DNA of 64,000 bases from Ustulina deusta. Lineage: Eukaryota; Ascomycota; Sordariomycetes; Xylariales; Xylariaceae. How positions within the stretch are numbered: position 1 is the stretch's first letter; every line of letters starts with the position of its first letter. Made by a program: the position numbers and the translations under genes. This document shows positions 33,601 to 46,061 of the stretch, in pieces. The stretch is taken from positions 186,001 through 250,000 of the forward strand of contig JAJNNX010000011.1 of NCBI GenBank assembly GCA_023159155.1, written 5' to 3'. The notes under the pieces were generated by a model, which saw nothing but the letters and a program-made list of their open reading frames with translations, was not told where the DNA came from and did not search any database.

Positions 33601-36600
33601 TGGACGCTCGTATCCATCGTCGTAGAGAGAACAAGGCCAGATCGAGTGTACTTATGGTGGCTCGAAGGCATCGGGCCGTGGCAGCTTCAGTGATTCGCTA
33701 GCAGTCTCGCATTGCTTGGAATAAGAGTCCGGCCAGCCGGGGGGGAAGCCAAACCAAAGAAATGTAAAGCATCTTGCCTGGAGCCTTATCAAATAATAAT
33801 ACCTCGACTGACTCAGGCCGACGGAGAATCAAAGATATCAGCAACACCACCATTCTGCACCGTCGAGGTGCCCAAAAAGGCAATTTGATAGCTCAAGAGA
33901 CTAGTCGCTCCTGTACGCTGACATAGTGCTCCACGTACATGCTTTGGGTGCAAGTGGCAGCCATTTGCGCGTCGTGCATCTGCATTGCGTAGCCAATTGG
34001 ATCGAAGCGGGTGATCCACGACTGCGGGCTGCAAAGACCGAAGACCTCGCACGAGGCGATAATAGGTCCACGAGGGACTCGGAAAAAGAACACGCATAAT
34101 AATCCGTAGCTAGGCCATCAGCGTTGGAGAGGTCAAGATTGGTGTGTGTCCTCTTCGCTATCCTCGTTTATGTTGCTGGCGTTACGGAGTCATGGTGAAA
34201 TGCTCCAGTCGACGCATGTGGCCAGCTTAGACCCCCAACGTTTCAGTGTTGTCTCCCTTGCCAGCCCTAAAGTCTCTTTGGTAAGAGAGGCGAAAGGAAT
34301 CTCGCGTAGTGTAGTCGATACAGAAATACATGTCGAGACGAGTCCTAAGATTCTAGGTTAGAGGATGGACTGAGGGTCTCTAGGACATCGAGTCATGTGC
34401 TGGGCTGTCAATCGTGTGCTATGACTCCATGTTCCCACCCTCAGCCGAGATGTGGCCGAGTTTCGGTGATGAAAGCAAGCGATCATGGAGCAGAGACTTT
34501 CGTGGAGATGAGCAAACAGGTCCAACCGACAGGTGCGAATTAAACAATTCAGATTGGCGATTGCTCGATATTAATAAGACCCTAAGACCGGACTGTTGAT
34601 GATAACCAAGGCCAGGGATGTGACGCATGGGGACCCGGCACGGCGTTGGGCAGATCCTTGCATTCCCTCTTGTGGCGGCTAACCATATTAGTTGGAGCAT
34701 CCTCGCGGTGGCAGCAGCCGGTTCTGCGTGACCTTGGGAGCCGGTCAAACTGTGTTGTGTTTCAACTTTGCTCATCGCCATCGAGGTCAATTGATTCCCC
34801 AAATTCTCCCGCTAGACGAGGGGCATCGACATACAGTGGCGACATGGCTCTTCATCTGGAGGATTCTTTTTCGGGTGCTGAACTATCTAGGCAGATAGTG
34901 ATAGGGATTGTTCAAGCCACCAGAGGTACATGAGTGGGGTGTACCGATACCGTTTTGGGGTATATTGGACGTAGCCAGGATTGGGAGGTTGAAATGGGAC
35001 CGATCATCCTGAAGGCAGGACGCTAGAAACATGAGAGAAGAGGGGAAGAGAAGGATGAGAAATAAACCGAGGAAGGATGGAACGGAAGAGGAGGAGAGAA
35101 AAAAAATGCGAAGAGAAGAGACCAGCAATATACAAGGGGGGGAGGCGGTGGGTTAGATAGGTAGGTAGTGTATGTCGGTAGCAGAAAAATGCGTCACAAA
35201 ATAGTACGGAGCAACAGACAGGCCTTATTATTAGGCCAACGAGGACGGCTGATCACGAGGGGGAAGACGAAGAGGGACCGAGGGAACAAGGGGAACGAGG
35301 GAAATAGGATAGAGAGCAACAAAAGTTGTTTGTGTGTAAGAGGAAAAAACGGTCAATGCCACCACGCCATGGCACCTCTCTTTTGATTACCTTACTTGCC
35401 TACCACCCTGCCAAACATGTCTGTCCCCGGTGGAGGCATCTTTCTGTCCGGACAGTGGTGGTTTGACGAAAAGGTCTTTATACGAGTCCAACAGAAGAGG
35501 TAGGTCGTCGAGAAGGGGGGCCAGTGAAGGAATGGCCAGGCAGGATGTTAGACGGTGGGTGAGGGAACGCGACGCTGAACGCATTCCGGATGCAGTTTTA
35601 ATCATCATGACCACTCGCAGGGTTCTTACATCTCACTTGAGTTTCCTCTCCCTCTGTTCCAGAAGTACCATCCCATCCACAGGTAGTACCGGAATCTTCT
35701 AATCTAGGGTTTACAGTGCCTACTCTGCACTGCCCAGCCATGTCGGTAAGTATTTAGTCATCATGGTCCCCAAAGCCAAAACAGAGCGAAACGCCAGCGA
35801 CGTGGTCGATTACTATGGTTACGAATACCTGGCAGTTTTTGTGCCTATCTTTTTTAGCTTCTCTTCCCTATTCGGGGATCCGTCCCGGCGAGCCTCCCGC
35901 TTTCGCTTTCATCTCAGCACCCTCCGGGGACGCTGTTATTAGTTGAGATGGATGAATGCCTCATTCCCGACTCATTGGAATGGCATCTGCTGACAGGATG
36001 ATTGCTTGTAGACGGCCAGTCCGTACTGTTACCCGAGTGGTTTTTGTCTTGGACCCCCTCTTCTCGTCGCCTTAGAGGTTTGACTGCTCAAAGTTTGTTC
36101 CCCTCATCCCGCTCATCTTATCCACTCACCCCTGCATACCCGACTTGTCCTCGCAAACCAACTGCCCAGCCAGCCACCAAATGGCCGAGTAATCGAGATT
36201 AGATTTGGCTGGATGTTTTGGCTGTCATGTACAGTATGCTCTGGGCGTTGGCTGTTCTAAGTTGTCGCGTGCATATCATATGTTCATGCGATCGATTTAG
36301 GTATCGTCATACACTAGAATGGTGGACACGGGATTGTCCTATGGCCACATAGCGCCTGGTCAGCTGGGGAGATCGCGACATTTCACCCGGTATGAGTGAT
36401 TGTGGCTTTCCTGCTGTCCAGTGCTATGCAATAAAGGCTCATCGTGTACCTATATTTCAACAGCTTGGCTATGCTAAGCGCGAGTCAGAGCCAGGGAATC
36501 GGTTGCTGCCCTCCTGTGTCGGGCACCCGGGCATCCTCGAGTTGCTCGTGAAGGTTGGAGATTTAGATTTACGGTTGATGGGCACGCCGGATCCACTCCC

Positions 36601-37488
36601 AAGGCCGACCTGCACACATGCCACCACCCACACGCCACGAGATCCCTCGCGTCCACAGCACAATGACTATTGCTCCTATAGTGGACGCTTACTAGATAGT
36701 GCGTCGCAAACTACTGTACAGCAGGCGGAACTGCAGGCCTCATATCCAAAACGTAAATAACACTTACCTTTGCCAGCCGATTCTAGTGCAAACAGGACTT
36801 TTCTTCACATACGCAGCAGAGGCACGAAGGACAAGGATGGGACCCCCGGTTGATATCGCAGAGTCAACTCTGCCCGAACTATAGATAGGGGTGCGACCGT
36901 GGCGTTATTGTGAAGACCTGGTCTTTGGACGGATTGGTTTTCCAAGGACATTCTGTCACACTCGGCCATCTGCCATCCTGGACGGACTTCGCGTCGTTTG
37001 ACACATGCCAGGAGGGCAGCGGAATGCCACTGTGCTAACATTGATCATGGTGTACGATGTAGTGCAGTACTGAGGTGCCTTGCGTGTTCGAATCTCCGTC
37101 CGTTTGACGGAAGCTCGATAATTCAGAATCTAAACTATAAGAGGGGAGAGAAGAAAGAGACGGAATGTGTAATCAAGGGACAGACGCCTGCTCAACGAAT
37201 CTTCGGCTTCTTTCCGCCCCCCCCCCCAAAAGGAGCCACCTAATTTGGGACTTTGGGAAATCCACCGGCCCGTCAACCAGAACTGTCGGCCAGATGCGCC
37301 CGACGAATAGGTGGTCAGACCGCAAAAACGAACAGGTCTATGTACTGGTTGAAGTACCGGTCGAAGTACCTACCTTGGCAATAGGAAGAGCTTGCTTCAA
37401 GGCAGCTTGGACATTCCACAACTTGTTCCCTTCGAAAGCTTAAAGTAGACACTGCACATAAATATACAAATCAAAAGAACTCACAGCC
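30688..37488. other. 6.8-kb region upstream of swi1 without a convincing gene
   Basis: The interval lies between two divergently read genes, swi1 (-) and the EVE-domain gene (+). Open frames are all short and mostly overlap antisense. It contains simple repeats (31950-31980 and (GGCT)6 at 32052-32075), a GC-rich block at about 31,000-32,400, short TACCTACC/CCTAGGTA motifs (for example 32748-32768), a purine-rich tract at about 35025-35145, and a 10-C run at 37218-37227. A 66-codon minus frame at 33893-34093 reads somewhat protein-like (FRVPRGPIIASCEVFGL) but has no known relative. Long leaders, promoters or non-coding RNA are possible; none is proven. Confidence 0.5.
32052..32075. repeat. GGCT tetranucleotide microsatellite, six units
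   Basis: Six perfect ggct units, embedded in a GC-rich stretch that also has GAGC/GGGC-like (about 31950-31980) and TGCC-like (about 32186-32205) simple repeats. Confidence 0.85.
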
Positions 37489-38507
37489 ATGCCAAAGAGG
37501 AAAGCAACAGAGCTCGAGACCGAACCCTCGGCCTTGAGGCGATCTACGCGTCGTAAACCATCCACCCCAGACGCAGCCGCCAATACAGCAACACGGACAT
37601 CGAAGGAGGCTGGGTCAAAGCCAAAGACGCCCCGGAAGGTCAAAGTACGTGGTAACACAGGGCATAGAATCAAACTGCAGTTCAGTTTCTCTCGTATTAA
37701 TGACATTTACAGGCGACACAGAAAGCTCAGACAAAGCACACGGGCGCGAAACCCGTCGAGACACCCAAAGCAAATGGCGATGACACATCAAACCCGCCCG
37801 ATAGATGGTACTGGCTGATGAAAGCCGAGCCCGAATCGCGGTTTGAAAATGGCATTGACGTCAAGTTTTCCATCGATGACCTTGTTTCGAAAACAGATCC
37901 CGAGCCATGGGATGGTCAGTTCACCTCTGCGATCAGCTGTTGCCGTTTGAATTTAATTGCATCCACGCCTTCTCTTGCTACCAACCTATGCTATATTCAT
38001 GTTCGGTGCTGACACACGTGATATCTTAGGCATCCGCGCGTATCCCGCACGTAATAACTTGCGGTCAATGAAGAAAGGCGAGCTCGCCTTTTTTTATCAT
38101 TCCAACTGTAAGGAGCCGGGACTAGTAGGCACTATGGAGATAGTGCAGGAGCATTCGCCCGACCGTAAGTGTTCCGCCACGAGGAGTTCTTTAAGTCCCG
38201 ATGTGCTTGTCGGTGTGCTCACGACGCCACAGTCTCAGCCCACGATTCTAAAGCGCCGTACTATGACCCTTCCTCGAAGCCCGAGGATCCCAAATGGAGC
38301 GTGGTCCATGTCAAATTCCGCAGCAAGTTCGCCCAACCAGTGGGGCTCAAAGAGCTTCGCGAGATGGGCAGGCCTGGACAGCCTCTGGAAAACATGCAGA
38401 TGTTGAAGCAAAGCCGTCTGAGCGTTAGCCGTGTGAGCCCGTCCGAATGGGAATATCTGATGAACCTCGTTCGGGGGCGGGGGGGCGAGGTGTCGAATGC
38501 GACCTAA
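37489..38507 (+). CDS. EVE-domain protein, thymocyte nuclear protein 1 (THYN1)-like
   Basis: Four exons: 37489-37644, 37713-37914, 38030-38164, 38233-38507. The introns are 68, 115 and 68 nt, and the frame closes at 255 residues. The first ~90 residues are basic, Lys/Arg/Thr/Pro-rich and carry likely nuclear-localisation patches (PKRKATE, TPRKVK). The EVE domain begins at RWYWLMKAEPESR and continues through WDGIRAYPARNNLRSMKKGE, LAFFYHSNCKEPG, and YYDPSSKPEDPKW. These are family hallmarks, including the aromatic residues lining the base-binding pocket. EVE domains relate to PUA/YTH folds and are thought to read modified bases in DNA or RNA. Nuclear location is inferred. It converges tail-to-tail with the UTP6 gene, 50 bp away. 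Confidence 0.88.
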
Positions 38508-38557
38508 TCAGTCTGATTGACTTGCCTCCGAGACCTGATAGCTCCTCGATAATTTAA

Positions 38558-39760
38558 TTATGGTGGCGGTAGTGTTTTAAGGGTGTGCTCCAGGACTGTA
38601 CGAATGCCAGCGTCAAGATCCTGCGGGGACAGTAAGGCCTCGAGCCATGGTTTTAGTTTTAAGGACAACACCTTGGCGTTTGTGGTTGTGGACAGAGTCG
38701 ACTTGATGCGACCGAGAGTTTCCTTCAGCGCCTTGGGATATGCAGGTGTGTTGGCATCGAGGCCTATTAGTGGTTGTTGAATGTAACAGTAGGAAGTGGA
38801 GGCATCGTTCGGATAGAGCTCGTTCATGCCATCAAGAACGTGTTGTATAATCCTTGCCTGTATCGAAATCTCGGTAAAGATGGCAAATACATTAAAGAAT
38901 TGCTCTGCCACAGCGGCATTGAAGAAAGCTTGCTTCTTGGCGACATCAAAAATGGCTAATGGAATTGCGCCATCCAACGCCGGGTTGTTCGTCAGTTTCG
39001 ATGTAGTTGCGGCATCAAACACTTCCTTAGCAGCGGCGGCGTCTGGTTTAGATATGACCAATCGGCCATTCTCGTCAACGTCGTCGTCACTGTCATCGGA
39101 TCCCAACTGGATCTCTTCATCGTCGTGTTCGGCTTGTTCCTGAATAGCCTTCTCAGCCCCTCCCTTCTTGCCTTTGCGAGCCTCCATCTTCTCCAGCCAT
39201 TCCATCTCGCACTTTGCATATGCAAGCCAAACGGTGGGCTCCCTGGTGCAGAACCGGGAGCCACGCATGAAAAAACCCCTGGCGGCGTGCATATCCCCGC
39301 TGCTTGCGGACCTCTGGCCAGCCAGCACCCAGAGCTCTGGTTTCGCAGGGTGCATCCTCAGGGCTCTCGTCATGACCTTGCGATATCGCTTCGTTGCTCT
39401 CATCTTGGTCGCATACGATAAGTAGTCCTTCCAAAGTTCGAGGCTTCCCGGATGCCTATTCACGGACCGTTCGAGGATGCCAAAAACTCTCCCCTCTCCT
39501 ACGTAGCTCGAGGAGGCACGAATCTCCAGACGGCGGCATCTTTTGGCGCGAAGAGCTTCGAGAGACCGTTCCCAGGCGACATAATTAAGCCAATCCTGTG
39601 CCTTGTTTCCGGGAGACAGCACTATATGCTCGTAATCGGTGCGTTTTCGGACGAGGGAACGTATTTCGTCGGGGTTGAATATGCCTTTGGCTTCGAACTC
39701 GCGGAGTTGGGGGACGGCTTGTTCGAGATAGAACCGGGCCTTGTCAGCGACTGCGGCCAT
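38558..39760 (-). CDS. utp6: U3 snoRNP protein UTP6
   Basis: A 400-residue intron-free protein. I chose the ATG at 39760 because MAAVADKARFYLEQAVPQL is the conserved N-terminus of the family. The frame is open upstream to 39988, but that part looks like leader. UTP6 is a component of the small-subunit processome (UTP-B subcomplex) that processes pre-rRNA in the nucleolus. The N-terminal U3-snoRNA-associated block (RKRTDYEHIVLS...DWLNYVAWE) is followed by HAT-type helical repeats (RSVNRHPGSLELWKDYLSYA; ALRMHPAKPELWVLAG; REPTVWLAYAKCEM). A Lys-rich then Asp/Glu-rich linker (near residues 205-235) precedes the C-terminal helices. It is a normal single-copy housekeeping gene. Confidence 0.92.
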   Translation of the reverse strand: MAAVADKARFYLEQAVPQLREFEAKGIFNPDEIRSLVRKRTDYEHIVLSPGNKAQDWLNYVAWERSLEALRAKRCRRLEIRASSSYVGEGRVFGILERSVNRHPGSLELWKDYLSYATKMRATKRYRKVMTRALRMHPAKPELWVLAGQRSASSGDMHAARGFFMRGSRFCTREPTVWLAYAKCEMEWLEKMEARKGKKGGAEKAIQEQAEHDDEEIQLGSDDSDDDVDENGRLVISKPDAAAAKEVFDAATTSKLTNNPALDGAIPLAIFDVAKKQAFFNAAVAEQFFNVFAIFTEISIQARIIQHVLDGMNELYPNDASTSYCYIQQPLIGLDANTPAYPKALKETLGRIKSTLSTTTNAKVLSLKLKPWLEALLSPQDLDAGIRTVLEHTLKTLPPP

Positions 39761-41169
39761 CGTAAAAGCAGGGCTCTCTGTATTTTCCTGTGGACGATGG
39801 GCAACATATGACGTGCGTGTCAAAATATGGGAGAGGACAGTCGGCCGTCGAGCTCGACGATTTTCTAGCTGCTCTCTTCTGATGGATAAAAAGTTGGCCA
39901 AGTGATATAACCTAGGTAGTTTAGGTAGCATCCAGAGAAAATAAGTTGGAGATGGTGGGGCCTTTTTGTTATCGTTCTTATCAGTCAATACCTACCTGGG
40001 TAGCTGCAGTGTACATGAAGTCAACATCAACGATTCCATTGCTTTTCCCTTCCCCAGTCCTTAGTAGGTACCTAGGTAGGTAGATACTTAGCTAGCGGAC
40101 TGCGGAACGAAACTTCTGTGTAAGCCATTGTGTGATGACTTGCAATTGGAAGCCGTGGGTTGGGTTGCCTCCTTGGTTCTTTCAACGACCTCGGTATATA
40201 GACACCTAGTTCTTCAAGTCGGGGCCTTTTATAACAAGATTAAACTGTCTGGTATCTGCACAGTGAGTATACCTATACTTACCTAGGTACTACACAGCTC
40301 TAATCCATCGGATACTTCGGAGCTATGTTTAGCTCCATCGGGCCAAGTGATCTCGGGAGGCCGGGGTCCAGGTGTTTGAGAGATGGTGTTGCGCGGGATT
40401 GCAGGGATGGCTGCCGTCATTGTTAGTGCGGCCAACATACCTCGCATACCTAGTGCACCCAATTGCTTATTGTGGGAGGGGATGTCTATACTAGGTAGGT
40501 AACCTCTCGGTTGGTATGAAGGTACAGCAGATTCATAGAGATATAAAGGGAAATGTTATAGCATGGGGTGGCTAAGCTGTAGAAGAGATGGATTAATTGA
40601 CATGTAAGCCACCGTACGGGGTAATGCATCAGCACTGTCCATCGTTTCCTGCCATAGAAATTATAGGTATATTGTTATTATACACCGGGAAAATACCGGT
40701 CTTATGAGGTTCCAAGAACCTGAGACACGAGTTCAAACAGCAGTACCTGTCCCTACCTTCATACGTACTAGGTACCTAAGAGGTAGGTACTGTACTCATA
40801 CCTACCTAGGTACCTACATATGTGCCTAAGGAAGCAAGAAGTTCAAACTGGTCGCACACTCACGCGATCAACTCGCCAAACGACCGATCAGACTACCTAT
40901 ACCTACAGGCATGTAGGTACCTTACTGTGCCATAGTACTCGCCCGCCGAAATACCCGACGCCATCATCACCTTTTTTTTTTCTTGTTATTATATTCTCTT
41001 ACTAACGGGCCTATCTTCTTTCCCTTCTCCCTTCAACCCTCTCCCTTCTTTCTGGCGGCTCCAGCCTTCTCTCTACCTCCATTCGCTTTTTTGTTCCCGT
41101 TCCCACCCTTTTCAGATCCGCGGTCTGTCCCCCTCCCCCGCGCATGCTGCTCAATTGACTGTCGTCATC
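39761..41169. promoter_or_regulatory. divergent promoter region of utp6 and cwh43 with clustered CCTAGGTA motifs
   Basis: 1.4 kb between two divergent genes. From about 39,910 to 40,930 it holds many copies of overlapping, near-palindromic TACCTAGGTAC/TACCTACC words (for example around 40065-40083, 40278-40290, 40765-40816 and 40894-40922). A pyrimidine-rich tract at 40970-41110, including a run of T, lies just before the cwh43 start, as is common at fungal transcription starts. No gene is present. Confidence 0.6.
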
Positions 41170-44100
41170 ATGTCCAAGTACAAGGACAAAGATGCCGGGG
41201 TGGCCCTCGTGTCCTTCAATGCGAAGTGGGTGTCCTGGGCGCATACCGGCATCGCATACAGTCAGTTCACAGCCCTCTCTGTCTATCATGCGCTCGTCGT
41301 TTTCCAGTCTAGATGCGGATGAGAGAAAATACTGACTAACGGCTGCGTCGTGTTGAAGCTGCGTTCTTGAGCGCCCTTGTTGTCGGCATGTCCCTCCATT
41401 TTCACAAGATCGTTCGGAACCAGTATTACGGCTATCCCGACGAGTGGTTCCCTTCCGTGTCTGCTACCATTGGTGACCGATACCCCGAGAGATCATTCTT
41501 CATGGTCTTCATCGCAATAACATCCGGTATGTTCAGCCGCTGAAGTACATGTGTCTTCGCTTGGAGACGATGAACCGCCGAGATGTGATGTGCAACGAGT
41601 TGGAAATACCCCGAAGCCTCCACCGAGCGGTTGGTCGCCGGGCAATATCGAGATACCGGAGTCGACGTAGAATGGTCGATGGTCGTTGTGAATCTCGGCG
41701 GAGGCATCCCGACAAGCAAGCCGCCATGACGCTAACCTAGGACACGTTTAGGTCCTCGCTTTGCCCTGGTTGCGCTCTGGTATCTCCTGACTGCCCGTCC
41801 TGGCAAGAGTCTTCCGAAGCTCGTGGCCGCCATGGGAATATTTCGTACATTGACTTGCGGAGGTTGGACCTATGTTACCTCAACCGACGACCATGACTGG
41901 CACGACATCTTCATGATCTCCTATTTATTAGCCACAATCCCTTGGACTGCCGGCTGTCTCGCCTTGAGCCCACCCAACGCCAAAGCGATCAAATACCGGA
42001 AATACATCGCCACTGCCTTCTTCACCACCATTATTCCCATGGTTTACTTCTTCATCCAGCATAAGATACATCGCGTGGCCGGAGGTTTGTCACTTCTCTG
42101 CGACACCCCGCCTCATAGCTGACGCGTTTTAGCTTACACCACGTATTCCTTCTTCGAATGGTCCCTAATTTTATACGATATTGCTTTTGATGCTATTACT
42201 GCTCTAGATTTTGACACGTTCGAAATCATCGTCAAAGACGTTAATGGTCTTAGCAAGGGGTACGTACACTGGCTTCCTAGGTAGCCTTGATTCCGCCCTG
42301 CACACTCGCTCGGGTTGTATAGTCCTACCGCTCATCATTCTGCACTCATCTCTATTTCGCTATACAATCATCTTGAAAAAGATGTCGAGTTTCATCATCG
42401 GATGGGCCGTCCGCAGCGAGATCGGTATCACCCATGCAAATAATGCCGTCTGCCTTGGAAGCTCTGGCTATAGGGTGTGGAGCGGCCAGACGCAGCACAA
42501 ACAACTCTGTGCTGCTGTGATACCTGCCTTTTGCATCTGCCAATGTTGCACGTTCGATGTGAAGAGTCGGCAATCGATTTAGTTGCGTGCCCTTGGCCCA
42601 AACCACCTCATTCGGACAGTGGTTATAATTTAACATCTTAAGGATCGTTGGAATCAGGCCTACAAGTCGTCCGAGCGAGTGTGTGGAGTGGTCTAGCCTA
42701 AAATTATATAACAGACAGTGTCTAATGGTTCTCTCAGGCTGAACAGTCCACACCAGCCGACTGTTGCCCGAGAAAAGGAGAAGAGCAAAGCAACAGCGGG
42801 CATAGCCAATACTAAAGTTTCATGGTCTGAACTACTCGGCACGACTGCTGATGTGTACCATGGATATGTGTTCTGGTCTATGCTGACCAGCATGGGTATT
42901 CTCATTTGGTACTTCCCACTGTGGCACATGGGCATCTCGGGATATGAGGCCTTCATACTGTCGACTATTTCGCCCCTTTTCCTTGGCATCAAGTCGTTTC
43001 GTTCTTTGGTTGAGCGAAACCTGCGGCTCTTCCATTTGCTCTCACTCTCGGGCATCTTGGCCTGGAAGGTGACGGATCCAGCGTATCGACTGTTTACTGT
43101 CGGATTTGGCGTGTCTATGGCGTGCCTTTCGTGGGCGGCAACACTTTTCTCCCAATCCGCACACGAAGCTCGACTTGAATCTAAACTACTAGCTTGGATA
43201 GTTGGTTTGGTCTTGTCTTCTGCCATGAAATTTGCGTGGAGAACCAACAATCCAATCTGGCCTATCATGAACGCTGACAACGGCGGGCACAACGGCCTCG
43301 GGCTGGGGTTGGCTGTGCTGGCTACGCTGTGGTTCACTCGACGCGTTCCGGTAACCAGTGGAACATCTCCTGATGGTGGGAAGAGCGGTTCCTCTATTCT
43401 TGCCGCTCTTGGTGTAAGTGGCTTATTCTTTGGCCTGCATTCGTTGCTCTCAGACACCAGCACCATGATCCTTTGGGTATGGGAAGGTTATCCAGTACGT
43501 GGACCGCTCTCTGTCCCTCACGGGTGGTTTACTATGGCCTCCATGACTGCCGGGCTCCTTGCCGGCATATACAGGCCGAGACTAGTCGGAACATGGACAG
43601 TTTTCGGCATTGGCTGCATTGGGGCAGCCATACTTACCATTCACGCCAACTGGTTCGGATATTACGGAGCTTTGATCGTCGCTTTCTATTTCACGGCTAT
43701 ATCGATTCCTTTGCTTACGGCCGCTTCGCAAAAGCGCCCCGCCACTACATTTGGTCTCGGATTCCTAATCTACAACTTTTTGGTTCTCTTTCACGTATGG
43801 GTTGTGGCCTACGCTTTTGTCCCGGGCGGACCATTAGTTCGCGAGCACACTGATTGGATCATGGTCACGACAATGCTTCTCGTCGGTGCTGGCGTGTTCA
43901 ATTTGACCACGCGGAATGTCGGTTCTCGCAAGCCACAGCAGTCAGCAGCGCGAAACCGTCATCGCAAATACTATACTCTCGCCCTTAGTGCTATCAACAT
44001 ATTCTTCCTAGTATCGGCATATGCGCGCTTCCCGACGAATGACTACAAGCCCTATCATGAAGAGTCCAGGGTCATGACGGCCGGAATATGGACGATACAC

Positions 44101-44916
44101 TTCTCACTTGACAATGATATGTGGTCCTCCGAATACCGCATGCGTGATTTGATCAAAGAACTAGAGATTGATGTCATTGGGCTTCTGGAGTCGGATCTGC
44201 AACGCATTATCATGGGAAATCGTGATACGACTCAAATTCTCGCCGAGGAGTTAGGCATGTATGTGGACTACGGTCCAGGCCCGAATAAACACACATGGGG
44301 TGCTGCGCTTCTATCTAAATTTCCTATTGTTAACTCCACGCATCACCTCCTACCGTCACCAGTGGGCGAGCTTGCACCAGCCATCCATGCAACGCTTGAT
44401 ATGTACGGAGAGCTAGTTGATGTCTTTGTCTTCCATTCTGGTCAGGAAGAGGATCCCGAGGATCGTCGTCTACAAGCAGAGTACCTCTCAAACTTGATGG
44501 GTTCTTCACCGCGGCCCTCAGTTCTCCTCTCCTACCTAGTGACAAAACCTCTAGAGGGGAACTATAACACGTACGTTTCCCAAACATCGGGTATGCATGA
44601 TGTGGACCCTAGCGACTGGGATCGCTGGTGTGAGTACATACTGTACAAGTATTTGCAACGAGTGGGTTATGCGAGGGTATCGAGAAGCACCATCACGGAT
44701 ACAGAGCTGCAAGTTGCGAAATTCGTCATACCAAAGGGCAGCGAAGAGAAAGAAAAGATTGCAGCCATAAATGAAGATGCAGACACGAGAAATCGTAGGA
44801 CAGAAGAAAATGAAGTCCCTGAGGGTTGGAGATTCCCTGCCATGTTCAGGGGAAAGGGTGTGCGAGGCCACCGATATCACGTCTTCAACGAGCCACGGTA
44901 TTACTGGCCGTTATAA
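41170..44916 (+). CDS. cwh43: CWH43 family protein, GPI-anchor lipid remodelling
   Basis: Five exons: 41170-41260, 41359-41526, 41752-42084, 42133-42259, 42738-44916. They total 2,898 nt, 965 residues, in frame throughout. The N-terminal part is Frag1/DRAM/PGAP2-like with several membrane helices ([53 protein letters not shown]). A central multi-helix region follows, then a C-terminal endonuclease/exonuclease/phosphatase-like domain ([54 protein letters not shown]). In yeast CWH43 replaces diacylglycerol by ceramide in GPI anchors in the ER, and loss causes cell-wall hypersensitivity. Introns 2 (225 nt) and 4 (478 nt) are much longer than others in the window. Their splice sites are nevertheless phase-consistent. 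Confidence 0.9.
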
Positions 44917-46061
44917 ACGAAGTATCCGATAATAAAAACGCGCAACGATATCAATATGAAGACCACACGGTATAATGATAAGGGACGTAATTTGGGTATG
45001 CAAGAGAGCCTTTTTTTTTTTTTTTCTTCTTTACGATAGTGCTTAATTTTACACCTGTTCAATCACCATCACATCACATGCAGCTCCCCCGAAATTATAT
45101 TGCCGCCTCCACGAAAACGTGATGTGACTTTCCAGAAAAGCATCTATAGCAGAGGCCAACAGATTTCGACATTTAAGGGAGCCAACAAGTTCCGGAAGTT
45201 TCAGAGCTGACTGGGAGCGTCGTTCACATGGACCCCAACTAAGCCAAGCCTTGTCACAGAATGCCCTCAATCTCGTTGTCTGGTATTTCATGTCGTGGAC
45301 ATTAAACCGCAACGTTACAAGTAGGAGCCCAGAGGCTTACAATGTATTCAATCAAGTTATTCACTCTATGGCCGACCGCGCCCCTCTCCCTCTCCGTGCG
45401 CATATCCCTGTTCTTTTGCACATGAAGCTAGAGAATGAGAGAAGAAATCAAAATAGAATTAGCCCTTTCCCGCTCGTCTAAGCCGTCTACCCTGCAATGG
45501 ACCATTGCAAGTGGGCCGCTCATGGTAGTTCCGTAGAGCTGCCACAGTCCAACCAATTGGAGACCCTTGACAGTATGTCACAGGCACGCTTTCCGTGCGC
45601 GTCCAAATAACCCGATGCAGCAAGTCCCATCTCATGGCAAGCAGGCTGGCGATACACGCGTCGGACCTGCGTCAATAAACCCGGTAAAGATCCCGACATG
45701 CAGGTCCCTCTGCTGTGGGATTGGTCACATCACCACGTCAGCCTGCATCCTTCACCACCAACTATTATAGGATTTATTGATGGAGAAGACCACACAGAGC
45801 TTCACGCGCCGGCCGTTCTCCGGAGCACCGGTGTGGCCAAGGCAAAGCTGGAATCTCAGAGGGAAGAATGGAACTTTTATTGACCGGTCGATCATCGATG
45901 GATGCCGCCGAAGTCGACAGCATTACTTGCTTAGGTCTTAAATCCCTGGCGCGTTTCTATTGTATAAAAGCATCTCATGAGCGTTCCGTTGTTCTTCCTC
46001 CTTTGCTGTTCGCCGCACCATGGCTCTTTGCTTCTCTTGAGGGCTTCCTCAACTCTTCAGG
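44917..46061. other. intergenic region between cwh43 and the GH76 gene
   Basis: A T-run at about 45012-45024 follows cwh43. No coding region is supported. The last 150 bp are likely the GH76 promoter and leader. Confidence 0.5.
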
